From positions 58,459,804 through 58,523,803 of the forward strand of contig CP154955.1 in the NCBI GenBank assembly GCA_039621445.1: a stretch of DNA of 64,000 nucleotides, in the 5' to 3' direction. The DNA is from Euglena gracilis. Its lineage: Eukaryota > Euglenida > Euglenophyceae > Euglenales. Both the position numbers and the translations under genes were made by a program. Under the pieces are notes generated by a model. That model did no database searches, was not told where the DNA came from, and worked only from the letters and a program-made list of their open reading frames with translations. Below are positions 28,833 to 38,138 of this stretch, in pieces; position 1 is the first letter of the stretch, and every line of letters begins with the position of its first letter.

Positions 28833-28990
28833 GGTAAGGGGTGGGTAAGGGGTGGGTAAGGGGTGGGTAAGGGGGGGGTAAGGGGGGGGTAAGGGGGGGG
28901 TAAGGGGGGGGGTAAGGGGTGGGTAAGGGGTGGGTAAGGGGTGGGTAAGGGGTGGGTAAGGGGTGGGTAAGGGGTAAGGGGGTGGTAAAG
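28833..28990. repeat. 11-base G-rich minisatellite, second array
   Basis: About 14 copies of GTAAGGGGTGG and its variant GTAAGGGGGGG. Same unit as 23525-23607 and in the same orientation. Confidence 0.9.
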
Positions 28991-29242
28991 GGGCTTCACT
29001 TTGTGCCATGACTCGTTTTTCCAGCCTTCAATCACAAGCGACTAGATCCTGGCCTTCTGGAACACCTCCATTTGACCACAAACTCTCCGCCAGGCCCGAG
29101 TTGGGCATCTGACAAGGGGTCCAAACTGCCAACCCCAGCCAACCCCCCCGACCCACACTTTTGACTCAGCCATTTCGCTGAGGCGAGTTTTTTGGGGTCA
29201 GAATTCAAGCAACTCGAGAAATCGTGCATATGGTTTTTGAAA

Positions 29243-29390
29243 GTGCCGGCCAGACCACGCCTGGTCTGGCCGGCACACCAGACCAGGCGTGCCGGCGGGC
29301 CAAAACTTGGGCATGCTGGGGAGCGAAAGGGGCCCCGAGGGGTACATGCGGTCTGGCAGACACTACCATGTACCCCTCGAGGGACCCCTA
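29243..29390. repeat. Two adjacent perfect hairpins
   Basis: TGCCGGCCAGACC is followed, after six bases, by GGTCTGGCCGGCA. Then CGAGGGGTACATG (about 29336) is inverted as CATGTACCCCTCG (about 29369) with an 18-base spacer. Both arms are perfect over 13 bases. Probably a foldback element just upstream of the exon at 29518. Confidence 0.7.
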
Positions 29391-29517
29391 TCGCCCCCCA
29401 GCAGGCCGTTTTGGCCCCCCGGCTTGCCTGGCCCATGTCCTGGCTCGGTGTCCGGCCATTTTGGGGGGGGGCCTGTGGCCTGTGGCAAAGGGGCTGTGGG
29501 GGACCACTGCGCCGCAG

Positions 29518-29877
29518 CCCTGCCCGCGCGGAGGAGGAGCGGGAGGAGTTCGGCTGGTTCCGGACCTCGTCGGAGCGCGGCACGGTTGTGCCCGTCGGGG
29601 CCGAGTCCCCGGGGCGGTCCGGTCAGGCGGGCCCCAGCACCAAGGAAGGGGGGGGAATGTGCACCGCACTGTTTGCACTTTTTCTAGGTTTGAATGTTTT
29701 CAGGGTTTGCGGTTTTTGCGGTATTTTTTTAAGAAACCTTTGTATGTGTTTGCAGTATGTTTCGGAGAAAAAGCGCCACAAGATTTCTTGTACGTGGTTT
29801 TTTTCTCTTTCAGCAAGACTTTTGAGAAAGAAGTAGATTTTCCTCAGTCCCCTCCAGCAGATTATGTTCATTGTTAA
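29518..29877 (+). CDS. 3' end of a gene: acidic/Arg exon, micro-exon and C-terminal exon
   Basis: Exon 29518-29658 follows ACTGCGCCGCAG and reads PARAEEEREEFGWFRTSSER, then GTVVPVGAESPGRSGQAGPS, ending before GTGCAC with two leftover bases. A 45-base intron ending TTGAATGTTTTCAG leads to a 17-base micro-exon and then a 35-base intron ending GTGTTTGCAG (29755); the phases agree. The last exon, 29756-29877, reads CFGEKAPQDF and, after 24 bases that look like a minimal intron but keep the frame, KTFEKEVDFPQSPPADYVHC and TAA. The micro-exon could be chance; the outer exons are well supported. The product is unknown. Its Glu/Arg/Ser composition resembles the exon at 9190. Confidence 0.65.
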   Translation, partial: PCPRGGGAGGVRLVPDLVGARHGCARRGRVPGAVRSGGPQHQGRGGNVHRTVCTFSRFECFQGLRFLRYFFKKPLYVFAVCFGEKAPQDFLYVVFFSFSKTFEKEVDFPQSPPADYVHC

Positions 29878-29947
29878 ATAGTTTTCATTGCTTGCAGTTT
29901 TTTTTTGCAGGTTTGTGATTTTTTTTTGTTAAAAATCGAAATGTGAA

Positions 29948-30187
29948 TCAAAAGGAAAGCGTTTGGCAACATACAAGCACCTCTTGTCCAACAATATTTC
30001 TTTTTTCCCTAACTCCGTGTGTCGCATGAGTTGTGGTCATTTTCCAAATGTAGAAAACAAAAGCATCCTGAAAGCACCAGGACTCCTGGTCGCAAGGAAC
30101 TGTAAAACTCTCCTTTTTGGATGATTCGAGTCCCCAAAAAGCGTCCCGAGCGTTCATTTTATTCACCAGGGGGGGAGTGGGTTCCAA
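29948..30187 (-). CDS. Possible minus-strand C-terminal ORF
   Basis: The minus frame reads NARDAFWGLESSKKESFTVP then CDQESWCFQDAFVFYIWKMT and GVREKRNIVGQEVLVCCQTL before its stop. Composition is protein-like. A plus frame at 30121-30387 (PKKRPERSFYSPGGEWVPTC) overlaps part of it, so only one is real, if either. Confidence 0.35.
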   Translation of the reverse strand: MEPTPPLVNKMNARDAFWGLESSKKESFTVPCDQESWCFQDAFVFYIWKMTTTHATHGVREKRNIVGQEVLVCCQTLSF

Positions 30188-30427
30188 CTTGCCCTTTGCT
30201 TGCGGTCAAGGGGAGTGCTCAGTGGGGGTTCACACAAACGGGGGTTCACACAAAGGGCATGAAAGGGTGGCTTAATCATCATGGGATGAACCAGTCTTTC
30301 ACACAATGCTATTTGACGGCAGAATATTGCAATTGGAAATGGAAATTTAAAGCAAGAAGCAACAACGAAGCAACAAAATCAAAATGAATGAAACCCAAAT
30401 GTTGGTTTATTGCTGTTATTACAGTAT

Positions 30428-30485
30428 TATTAGTTGTTTAATTAATTAATTAATTAACTAAATTTTAATCAATTAATATTTTTGT
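30428..30485. repeat. TTAATTAA simple repeat
   Basis: Repeated TTAATTAATTAA followed by A/T-rich sequence. Confidence 0.8.
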
Positions 30486-30806
30486 TCATTTGTGATGAAT
30501 ACATATGGTCTGGGGACAGGGAGACTTGGTCCCCTGCCCCTGGTATTCGGGGCTTATTTTGGATGTCTCATTTTGGCCATCATATCAAGACCCTCACCTA
30601 TTTGTGTATCTCTCTCTTTTGGCGGACAAAGCAAACCGGAGTGCACTAACCTGGGGTGCTTATACAGTAAGTGTACTTTTTTTGTGAGTAGCGGGCAGGG
30701 TTACGCCCTCTCCCACTCTCCATAAAACATTTGTTGATTTATGCTTGCCTGCTGCTCTCCCTGGGTCTCCCTTGTCGCCTGCCCTCTCCACTGGCGGGCG
30801 CAAAAG

Positions 30807-30963
30807 CATGCGCTTCGAGCGAGGGGAATCCAAACGCGGTCTGCCTGTCACGACTGTTGGACCAATGATGAATGGCCTGTATTTTATGATGGACATCGGA
30901 CATGGCCATCCGCATTTACGCACATGCCACACACAATTTAGCAGTTGGCAGTTGGGGCTGCAG
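30807..30963 (+). CDS. Exon ending at CAG/GTCCGA
   Basis: Preceded by a long pyrimidine-rich stretch (CTGCTCTCCCTGGGTCTCCC) and CAAAAG. The frame after one base reads MRFERGESKRGLPVTTVGPM, then MNGLYFMMDIGHGHPHLRTC and HTQFSSWQLGLQ, ending at CAG before GTCCGA in phase 0. A second plus frame (SACHDCWTNDEWPVFYDGHR) and a minus frame are also open, so the call rests on the boundaries. It may precede the exon chain at 31259, but the phases do not fit directly. Confidence 0.45.
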
Positions 30964-31121
30964 GTCCGAAACTGTTACCAAGCTGACCTCATAGGGATGT
31001 GTGGGTGTGTATGTTGTGACGCACACACATAGACAGATCTGCAGCGCAAATAACACAATTTGCCTGGAATACGCCAAAACCCACCCGCAAACCTCCCTGC
31101 CCATCCACACACCCATGCACG

Positions 31122-31122
<1 letters not shown>

Positions 31123-31183
<61 letters not shown>

Positions 31184-31222
31184 CACACACGCGCGCGCGC
31201 GCGTGGTGTGCACGCACGCATG
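31123..31222. repeat. (CA)n then (CG)n microsatellite
   Basis: About 80 bases of ACAC with a few G, then CGCGCGCGCG and GTGTGCACGCA. It ends about 40 bases before the exon at 31259. Confidence 0.9.
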
Positions 31223-31258
31223 CATGCACACACGCAACAGCCCTTCACAATGGAGCAG

Positions 31259-31928
31259 ACTGTGGAGGCAGCACAACTTCAGAGCCGGACATGTTTTGGG
31301 GCACCACCTTCGCCGCCAAGCGCGGCTTGCCAGCTCCCCACAGTCCCGCCGGGCCAGACCCCATGGCCGGGCGCCTGCCCTGGTGGATGTAGGTGAATGA
31401 AGTGTAGTTCTAGTTGTGGATTCTATGGGGAAGCTTCTCCCCCCCCACACCTGTGGATCAAATTTTTGGGATGGGCAGGGGCTCGCCCCTGCGGCCGCCT
31501 CTACCCGGCAGCAAGGGGGTCATGTTCCGCCGCTGCCCCGCTCGCACCCTCTCGGCCGCCATCAACACACGTGCGTACCCATGCACCGAGGCTGCGCGGA
31601 AGGGGGATCAAAGACCTCAGAAGTTTTCTTTTTCCTTAGTGCAAACCGCCAGCAAGAAAAGTGGCCTCTTTCTTGCATGGGATTTTTCGCGCGTTTTGAC
31701 CCCAAGTTGCATTCTTTCCAGGGTCAAGAAATCCTTCAACAGGGGAGCTAACAACGCTTTTGATACACTTGATCACCAGGTGAGAGTGTAGAGCGTTCCT
31801 TGGCGAAAATTCAACAAATAAAAACAACAAATCTCTGTGATTTGTTGTTTGTTTCGATTTCCAAGGATGGCAGACAGCTTCACAAGCTACACCTCTCAAA
31901 AAAAGCATGCTGGCAGTCTTCTTTTTAA
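31259..31928 (+). CDS. Four-exon 3' gene end with consistent phases and stop codon
   Basis: Exons 31259-31388, 31479-31570, 31640-31779 and 31866-31928 are joined by introns of 90, 69 and 86 bases. Donors are GTAGGT, GTGCGT and GTGAGA; the 3' ends are GATGGGCAG, TTTTCTTTTTCCTTAG and TTTCGATTTCCAAG. Phases 2/1, 1/2 and 0/0 fit throughout. The peptide reads TTSEPDMFWGTTFAAKRGLP, then GSPLRPPLPGSKGVMFRRCP, QTASKKSGLFLAWDFSRVLT, VKKSFNRGANNAFDTLDHQ and DGRQLHKLHLSKKACWQSSF with a TAA stop. The first two exons are GC-rich and low complexity, the last two more balanced and basic. No domain recognised. This is the best multi-exon model in the window. The upstream exon must end with one leftover base. 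Confidence 0.7.
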
Positions 31929-31934
31929 GTCAGG

Positions 31935-32165
31935 AGACCCCCCGGGGGGGGGGGGTGGATCCGGGCCGGACCGCCCCTGGAGGGTCCTGCGCCGGAGGCA
32001 CCAGGTATACCTTTTCGGCGCAAAGCGCCCAAAATTTTTGAAAATTGCCTTTAAGGGGCCCGATTTTTTGGGGGGGGTCCCTGCCCCCCCCCCCCACACG
32101 GGGATCCCGTGCCACCCTGGGTGGGTGGGGGAGACCCCCCTCCCCCCCCTGGGGTCTTAAAAAGA
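31935..32165. repeat. G/C-tract dispersed element with GGCGCAAAGCGCC
   Basis: Begins CCCCCCGGGGGGGG and contains TTCGGCGCAAAGCGCCCAAAA followed by AAATTTTTG, then G and C tracts to 32150. It belongs to the group of elements sharing the GGCGC-AAA-GCGCC palindrome (also 34790, 38318). No gene. Confidence 0.5.
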
Positions 32166-32212
32166 AGCGTGCATATTGCCCTCCAGTAAGTGGCAGCCTT
32201 TTCGTCTGCCAG

Positions 32213-32400
32213 GGGGAGAATCGTGGGATCACCTCACCAGAGTGGGGTGGATGGTTGACTGTTGGAAAGGGCTTCTCCGGCCAAACCGGCCAAAGGTCCA
32301 CATGCCCACAACAACAGAAACAAGTCATTCGAGCCCCAACCGCAAACAAAGGGATTGCGTCACCAGCGACAGCGATTCTGATGGCTCCTTGCGGCTGTAA
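32213..32400 (+). CDS. Exon ending SDSDSDGSLRL, stop or splice donor
   Basis: Acceptor CCTTTTCGTCTGCCAG ends at 32212. After two leftover bases the frame reads ESWDHLTRVGWMVDCWKGLL, RPNRPKVHMPTTTETSHSSP and RKQRDCVTSDSDSDGSLRL, with TAA at 32398-32400. The same bases form a perfect donor CT/GTAAGT, so the exon either ends the protein or is spliced at 32396. A Ser/Asp tail of this type is a classic acidophilic-kinase target. No family recognised. Confidence 0.6.
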
Positions 32401-32599
32401 GTCATCTGGCCCCTCGTTTCGTGATTTTACCTCCACCAAATTATGTATCCATTTTTTCCCCCGCGCATCTGCCATCCCCATCCTGTCGCTTCCTGTGAGG
32501 AGTGACGCCACCATTTCGGAATGATTGGCAGGGGCAGAGCAGCAACGACCCAGCCGAAAAGTGGTAAACCCCCCTATTTGTTCCCCTCCATCTTTGGAT

Positions 32600-32960
32600 G
32601 CTTCAGGCCCTGTTTTGTTTTGAAAGTGAACCTGAGGCTGGGGTGATCAACAGCAAATTGGGGGAAATATTTCTTCCAACTCTTGGCTCTTCACCAAAAA
32701 CTCTTAGCCTGTGTGGCAGAGATTCTGAAAGGTGTATGCATTGCAAAAGGGCAGGTCCAGCCCCTGCACAAGCCACTAGGTCAGGCAGGCTGTTGGGGTG
32801 TATTTGGTCCCCTTGGAGGGGTTTTTTTGGGGGAGGAACACTCACAAACCAAGATCTCACAGGGTCCTTTGACCGATCTGTTTGTGTGGTCACGATGTGC
32901 AGGTCGCATGCACAAATGAAATGGGGCACCGCCGCCTGTAGATAGATGATCAACATCAAT
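32600..32960 (-). CDS. Minus-strand coding candidate
   Basis: The minus frame, open for 118 codons, reads ACDLHIVTTQTDRSKDPVRS, PPPKKPLQGDQIHPNSLPDL and ESLPHRLRVFGEEPRVGRNI, then SPNLLLITPASGSLSKQNRA and a stop at 32603. Plus frames over the same bases are also open (LALHQKLLACVAEILKGVCI). A second minus unit ends at 33304, so two minus pieces lie close together, but each has its own stop. Confidence 0.35.
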
Positions 32961-33303
32961 GGGGGCTATTGCAAGCAACTCCCGGATGTGGTTTTTTTGT
33001 TTGAACTCTGGAAGATTGATCCTTGTTGTCATCTGCCAGTGCCGGGCACCTGAAAAGGGACACTACTTGGAGCCACTGCAGCCAAGGAAATGCCAACCAG
33101 CATGTGGCCCCCCGGGTCTTGAAAAAACGTTTGTGCTCCACTCCAGCGGCCTCCCTTCTCTCCTCCCCCAGTGCTTTTTGCCAACCTCCTCTCATTGTCC
33201 AGCCTATGTAATCAATCTGGTTGCCGCATATTCTTGGTGGCCGTTTTCAATTGCTTGAGGAAAAAGTGAGCACGGCAAAATTTCCAACCAGTGTACCGCC
33301 TTG

Positions 33304-33429
33304 TCACAGTACTTGGCTTCTGACAGTGCTTGGCGCCACTGTCAGAGGGCCCCCAGTAATGTCCAGCTTGTCATTGAATCTCCCAAGGCCTCCCATTAGC
33401 CTGTTGTCCCCCAGGATGACTTTATAGAT
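33304..33429 (-). CDS. Minus-strand C-terminal exon (KVILGDNRLMGGLG...)
   Basis: On the minus strand the frame reads IYKVILGDNRLMGGLGRFND then KLDITGGPLTVAPSTVRSQV, L and TGA at 33306-33304. It is Gly/Leu/Asp-rich with beta-strand-like alternation. The plus frame over the region is rich in Leu, Ser and Pro as expected of an antisense shadow. An in-frame stop lies directly upstream (about 33432), so an acceptor near TTTTTTAAATCTATAAAG is needed. Upstream exons may lie in the minus frame at 33579-33866. Confidence 0.5.
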   Translation of the reverse strand: MYKVILGDNRLMGGLGRFNDKLDITGGPLTVAPSTVRSQVL

Positions 33430-33585
33430 TTAAAAAACCCACCAATTTGAGACCCTTCTCCCAAACGGCCCGTGACGGCGCGAAACGCCAGGATGGTGAA
33501 AACCCTTCTCAAAAATCACCAAACTCTCAATATTAGGACATTTGGGAATTTCAGGGCTCTAAGCTTGTACGAATAATCTCAGTGT

Positions 33586-34048
33586 ATGTACAGATGGTGC
33601 AAAGCAAAAGCGAAAGCCGTTTGTTTTGGGGGAATCCAGAAAAACGATGGCTTTCTGGGCCTGGTCTGGCCAAACAAAGAGAAGATTCCCGAGATTAAGT
33701 CCCCCTGCATGCAGGGGACTTGGGAGCTGTTTGGGTCGGTCTTCTTTGGGCGGGGAATTGCGGAGCTGTTTGGGTCCCCAGCACCAATCGACCTTTTAGG
33801 TGACAGGGGAGGGGACCAAGGGGAGGGGGCAGGTAGGTATTTATTGAAGTACCCCGAATTTGTCATCTTTGTGTCTGAGGTGCCAGCAGCAATGGCTACG
33901 GGGACGGCTCACGGAGCGTTGGAGTTCTCAAAAATTCACGGTAACACCATCTTTCATCATCCAGCGATCTCGTCAAGGCAAAGTGCCTTTCCGACGTGCT
34001 TTCCCCAGTGCGACACACATGCAAGGAGAGACAACGTGGCCATTTGAG
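33586..34048 (+). CDS. Plus-strand coding region with a well-bounded exon at 33965-34048
   Basis: The segment 33965-34048 follows ATCTTTCATCATCCAG and ends before GTACGC. In phase 0 it reads RSRQGKVPFRRAFPSATHMQ then GETTWPFE. Directly upstream, GTAACA at 33941 marks a possible 24-base intron; before it the same frame reads QQWLRGRLTERWSSQKFT. A different upstream frame (33586 on) reads KNDGFLGLVWPNKEKIPEIK and GTAHGALEFSKIHG, and would continue as ISSRQSAFPTCFPQCDTHAR to a stop. Both give usable phases, so the frame is unresolved. The exon borders at 33965 and 34048 are the firmest part. Confidence 0.5.
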
Positions 34049-34651
34049 GTACGCATCAATCTTTCAAGATATATTTTCACCCCCTCCTGCGAGCAATTGT
34101 CATCCCAAGAAACAGTCAGCCCCCCTGAAGATTCAGGTTGCAGTTTCCCAAGGGGTGAATTGCCACAACGGGGCAACACGCATGTTCCCACCACTCCCAT
34201 AGCGCACATCCTTGTTTTTATATACCATGCATTTCTGGTTTGGCCCCTGAAGATTTACCTCCGGCCATTCCTTGGCCCGCGGCAATCCCCCAGGCAGTGG
34301 CGAAAATTAAAAACGACACCCTCTGTGCTCCAACTCCGCGGCTGCCAACGTTTATGTACACATCTGTTTTGGCCCTTGGCGCAATTCTTCTTGCACGCCC
34401 GGGATATCATGAAAAACCTTTTTGGGTTCTCTCTTCCATAGGAAAGACCTGAATTGCAGCCAAATGCAGTCAAAACCCCTCATTGAAAAGTCATTTGGTT
34501 CATATTTCTTCCACCCATCCCGTCATCCACCCAGTTACATGACAAACGGTGGTTTTGGAATCACTTTTGAGCTTGACTTGAGAAAATAAATAAAATCAGT
34601 TCACCCCCAAATTTATTAATGCAGGTGCGCGTATAACTGGGGGGGGGGACG

Positions 34652-35013
34652 CAGGGTTTGATATAAGGAGGGCGTACATGGTTTAGGTGGGGGGGTGTCC
34701 CCCCCCCCCTGGCCCGCAGGGGGGTCCGGACCACGTCCGGACCGACCCTTGGGGGGGTTCCCGGGACCCCCCCAAAAAGGGTCAATTTTTTCCTCCGGCG
34801 CTTTGCGCCGAAATTTTTTTGCATTTTTGGCCAATTTTTGCCCAAAAAGTGCCCAAAGTGGCACTTTTGGTCGTTTTGGGGGTCAAAATTTTTCGGCCAC
34901 CCTGACCGCGCACCTGTTTAGGTGGGGGGGGTGTCCCCCCCACCCCCCCCCCCTCCTGGCCCGCAGGGGGGGTCCGGACTCCCCCCCCCCACCTGTCTTT
35001 ATATCGAACCCTG
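34652..35013. mobile_element. 362-base non-autonomous transposon with CAGGGTT ends
   Basis: CAGGGTTTGATATAAGGA at the left matches, inverted, TCTTTATATCGAACCCTG at the right in 16 of 18 bases. Flanks are GGGGGACG (34644-34651) and GGGGCACG (35014-35021), an 8-base duplication with one change. The interior repeats GGGGTGTCCCCCC...TGGCCCGCAGGGGGGTCCGGA twice and has a GGCGCTTTGCGCCG palindrome at 34798. No coding capacity. End sequence and duplication length fit a hAT-type element. Confidence 0.8.
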
Positions 35014-35084
35014 GGGGCACGCTTCCACCTGCCTAATAGTTGTTTGCTGATTATTAAGGTTTATCATCCACATTGGAGGTGTGC

Positions 35085-35415
35085 TTCTACCCCCCTTCCG
35101 TGTCCAATGTCCCCCTGTGTCCAACGACCACCCTCCCGGCCAGAGGACACCTTTTCTGAGGTTTGGGCCAGATTTTGGCCAGGCGCAAAGCGTCGAGCCA
35201 AAATTTTTATGCCTTAAATTGGCCAAGAATTGGCCAAAATGCCATTTTGGCCCTTATGGGGCAAAAAAAAGTCAAATTGCCAAAATTTCTCGGCGCAACA
35301 CGCCGGAAGGAAGAATCTGACCCCTGGTCAAAGGGCAACTTTTTTGTCAGAATCCTATGTGCAATGACCCCTTCCCCTGGTCGGAGGACAGAGGTTGCTG
35401 TTGGATGGACATAAC
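35085..35415. mobile_element. Diverged copy of the TGTCCAACGACC-ended element
   Basis: The order TGTCCAACGACCACC, CCGGCCAGAGGACACC, CCAGGCGCAAAGCGTCG, GCCATTTTGGCCC, GGTCGGAGGACAGAGG matches 38225-38641. Ends are worn. Confidence 0.55.
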
Positions 35416-35477
35416 CCCACCTCTATAATAGCACCCTGAGTCTTTTTTGGGGATCCGTTGCTGAAGAAAATCCCAAA

Positions 35478-35860
35478 AATAAGACCCCCCCCCCCTTGGG
35501 ATTTTCAGCTACGGATCCCAAATTTTTATTTTGGAGGGTATCAATTTTTTGAATTTTTATGGAAAAATTAGACCGAAAATAGCCTTCCCATGGGAGGGTC
35601 CAAAAATAGGTCCAAAAAGGTCAATTTTTGGCATCGAGGAAAACTTCTCAAAAAATGATAATTTTGGCACGTGAAAAATGGGCAAAAATTGAAAAATGAT
35701 GGTAAAAAAGCCGAAGAATCATCCATTTGGGGATTTTAACAGTTTTTAGGGGGGTCTATTTTTGGATTTCCCCCAAAAATCCCGAGGGGAGGTCGTATTT
35801 TGGGGGTGGTCTAGTTTTGGATTTTTTTTTGCTGAAAATCGGGGGGTCTTATTTGGGGGG
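35478..35860. repeat. Foldback element AATAAGACCCCCC ... GGGGGGTCTTATT
   Basis: AATAAGACCCCCC near 35478 with GATTTTCAGC after it is inverted near 35835-35856 (GCTGAAAATCGGGGGGTCTTATT). About 380 bases, A/T-rich interior. No target duplication identified. Confidence 0.5.
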
Positions 35861-36039
35861 GGGCTTATTTGGGAGGGGGGTTGGGGGGCTAGTGGACCGA
35901 CTCCTTCAGCGGAGGCGGTAGGCATTTTTATTTGGCCCCAGGCGGCCCCCCACTACCACCAGAGGGGACGCAGGAAGCTACGCACCCGAAGCCTCATAGG
36001 GACCAAAGTGTTTGACGCAAATGATCACGCCGTTCCCAG

Positions 36040-36191
36040 GGCCGGCCTCGAGGCCTCGCCACCCCCTGCGCACCACTGAATCGGGCTTCCTGACATGCCG
36101 GGCCTTCCCCACGGCGCCCCCAATGCCACTTCGCCCCCCGCCTGGCATCGACTCGTCCGGAACTCGTGGTGCAAACTTTGAGAATATAAAA
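36040..36191 (+). CDS. Pro/Arg-rich exon ending GANFENIK
   Basis: Acceptor CACGCCGTTCCCAG ends at 36039. After two leftover bases the frame reads PASRPRHPLRTTESGFLTCR, then AFPTAPPMPLRPPPGIDSSG and TRGANFENIK, and leaves phase 0 before GTTCAC. Just upstream, after CACTACCACCAG (35971), another frame reads RGRRKLRTRSLIGTKVFDAN to a stop at 36079, so an alternative exon exists. The downstream frame at 36265 (KQQGNGFLLRPAAEKFSSGK) starts in phase 0 and could follow. Confidence 0.55.
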
Positions 36192-36265
36192 GTTCACCCA
36201 CATTGCACAACCCTTGTATTGGTTGCATGATCAAATCGCAACCTACAAAAACCGATGAAAACCAG

Positions 36266-36568
36266 GAGAACAGAAACAACAGCATTCATGCCTGTCTTCC
36301 TTGTCTGCGTATGCGTGTGTGTGTTGTTCGCATCGATATGTTCGCGTCGAGTGGAGAGAATGCCTCAGATCCTTGTGCGTGCGCGTGTATGTGGATTCTT
36401 TTAAGGAACCCCTTAAAGCAGCAAGGCAATGGTTTCCTGCTCCGTCCAGCTGCAGAAAAATTTTCCAGTGGGAAGAATGGGCAATGGAAGAAGTCATTGT
36501 GTGAATATGCCTACATTATTTTGGCTTTGGTAACGTCCAATCTGGCGACTGGACATGGGTTGCCTTGA
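36266..36568 (+). CDS. Possible exon following 36040-36191, frame ambiguous
   Basis: After GATGAAAACCAG one frame reads ENRNNSIHACLPCLRMRVCV and later FLLRPAAEKFSSGKNGQWKK to a stop at 36568. A second frame reads SFKEPLKAARQWFPAPSSCR then KIFQWEEWAMEEVIV to a stop at 36504 and is equally protein-like. Coding is likely, frame unknown. Confidence 0.4.
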   Translation, partial: ENRNNSIHACLPCLRMRVCVVRIDMFASSGENASDPCACACMWILLRNPLKQQGNGFLLRPAAEKFSSGKNGQWKKSLCEYAYIILALVTSNLATGHGLP

Positions 36569-36939
36569 TCCACAGGTTTGTGTGGCCTCCGTTACATCGT
36601 TAAGTGGTGGTCTTCCCCAACCTGGCCAGCAGCTCCCAGATGGGCTGCAGACCCCCGGTCTGGCCAGCTTCGCCCTTTTGACATTTTCAAATTTTCAAAT
36701 TTTCAATTTTCAATATGATTTTTAAACGTCCTTGAGTTTTTTGAATAATTTGAATAATTAACACCCCTTTATTTTCTTATTATTAAAAAAAAATTTAAAT
36801 TGTGTGTTTTTTCTCTATGAACGTTCAATAATTGTCATTGTGCGTTTTCCATGTGTTGTTGAAAAAAACTTTCTTCTTTTTGGGAAATATTTTGGGGAAT
36901 TGTTTCACGTTGACCCCAAATGGTTTCTTTCCCCGATAA

Positions 36940-36941
<2 letters not shown>

Positions 36942-37002
<61 letters not shown>

Positions 37003-37003
37003 C
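36942..37003 (+). repeat. (CT)n microsatellite forming a splice-site pyrimidine tract
   Basis: About 30 uninterrupted CT units run directly into CCCCACAG, the acceptor of the exon at 37008. Confidence 0.9.
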
Positions 37004-37007
37004 ACAG

Positions 37008-37107
37008 AAACAAGGTGAAAAAAATGATGCTTCGTGAAAGCAACAGCAGGGGAACACGTTCAAAAAAAAAACTCAAACAGAAAACAGGAGACAATTCTTG
37101 CCGTTAA
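37008..37107 (+). CDS. Basic C-terminal exon (NKVKKMMLRESNSRG...)
   Basis: The acceptor CCCCACAG ends at 37007 behind a 60-base CT tract. After one leftover base the frame reads NKVKKMMLRESNSRGTRSKK then KLKQKTGDNSCR and TAA at 37105-37107. Very Lys/Arg-rich, as in nuclear or nucleic-acid-binding tails. The other two frames stop within 30 bases. Product unknown. Confidence 0.6.
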
Positions 37108-37789
37108 TCATGCTGCATGCAGCTTCAGTGTTGTTGCACCCGTTCTTAAGCCAAAGAAGGTGGTTTGCTTTTTTTGTCGGTTGTCCGATGAAGACTTCAC
37201 AGAGGGTCGAAATCAACAGCCTAATTTTTGAACAACCTTCGTATGAATGTATGAATGGGAATGGCAGGGAATAATATACAACCAAGGAAAGCCACAGATA
37301 AAATCAGCTAAAATTGCCCCCAAGAAACTGTCATTCCAAAGGGACACGTTCCTCTGAAAAACCTGGGGCCCCCCTTTTAATTATGTTAAAACCCCCCTAT
37401 AAAGCCATAAGTGCTGATACAGTTGCTTCGATTACAAAAACGTTTTTAGTCCAATATGGGGTCACCCCCTAGGAGTGAGGACCCCATTCCACCAGAGGGG
37501 CAGGGGTTGGTTTGCTCAAAAACTTAGGCCTTTCTGCCCAAGAAGTGTGCGAAATTGGTCGGTGGATTGGGGTTGGGGGACCCAAAGCCACACAGGGCGA
37601 AAAAATTTCGGTACAAATTTTGAAAAAGGGGCAAAATGGCCAAAAAATTGTGCCTTTGGAGATTTTAGGTCCAAATTTTGGAATAATCCCAGCCTAGCAC
37701 TTGGGTTGTTTACCCATTTTTGGGCTCCAGCTGTGCCACCTTGTACCAAACCGGGAGGGGACTGCCACGCACGAGACAAGGGTTTTGAG

Positions 37790-38138
37790 CATACCATTTC
37801 TTAACACCTGGCACCCCCCCCCCCCTGGGGGTGACTGATTGGGTTTTTCAGAGTGACTGACTGGTTTTTCTGGCCAAGACCCCCCCCCCCCCCCGGGGGG
37901 CGGGCTAGGCCCGAAAATGAAAAAGTGGCTTGCCTGGCGCCAAAGGCGCCGGAAATTTTTGGATTTTTTGAGGCTTTTTGGCAGTATTGCCTTGCCAATA
38001 TGAGCGCATTCAAAGTGTGGCCGATCCCCCCAGCGGGGGGTAAAGTGATTGACTGGCTTTTTGGGAAAAAGTGACTGACTGGTTTTTCAGAGTGGAAAGT
38101 GACCCCCCCTCCCCCGGGGGTCGCTAAGCAATGGTATG
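37790..38138. mobile_element. 349-base non-autonomous DNA transposon, copy 2
   Basis: Ends CATACCATTTCTTAACACC and GCTAAGCAATGGTATG, flanked by GTTTTGAG (37782-37789) and GTTTTAAG (38139-38146), an 8-base duplication with one change. The interior follows copy 1 (8294-8640), including the TGACTGACTGG subterminal repeats and the GGCGCCAAAGGCGCCGG palindrome. Confidence 0.9.

Noticed and set aside
28833-28990. Telomere-like GGGGTGGGTAA array
   Set aside because: It is interstitial, short, has an 11-base unit unlike known telomere repeats, and occurs twice beside satellite DNA.
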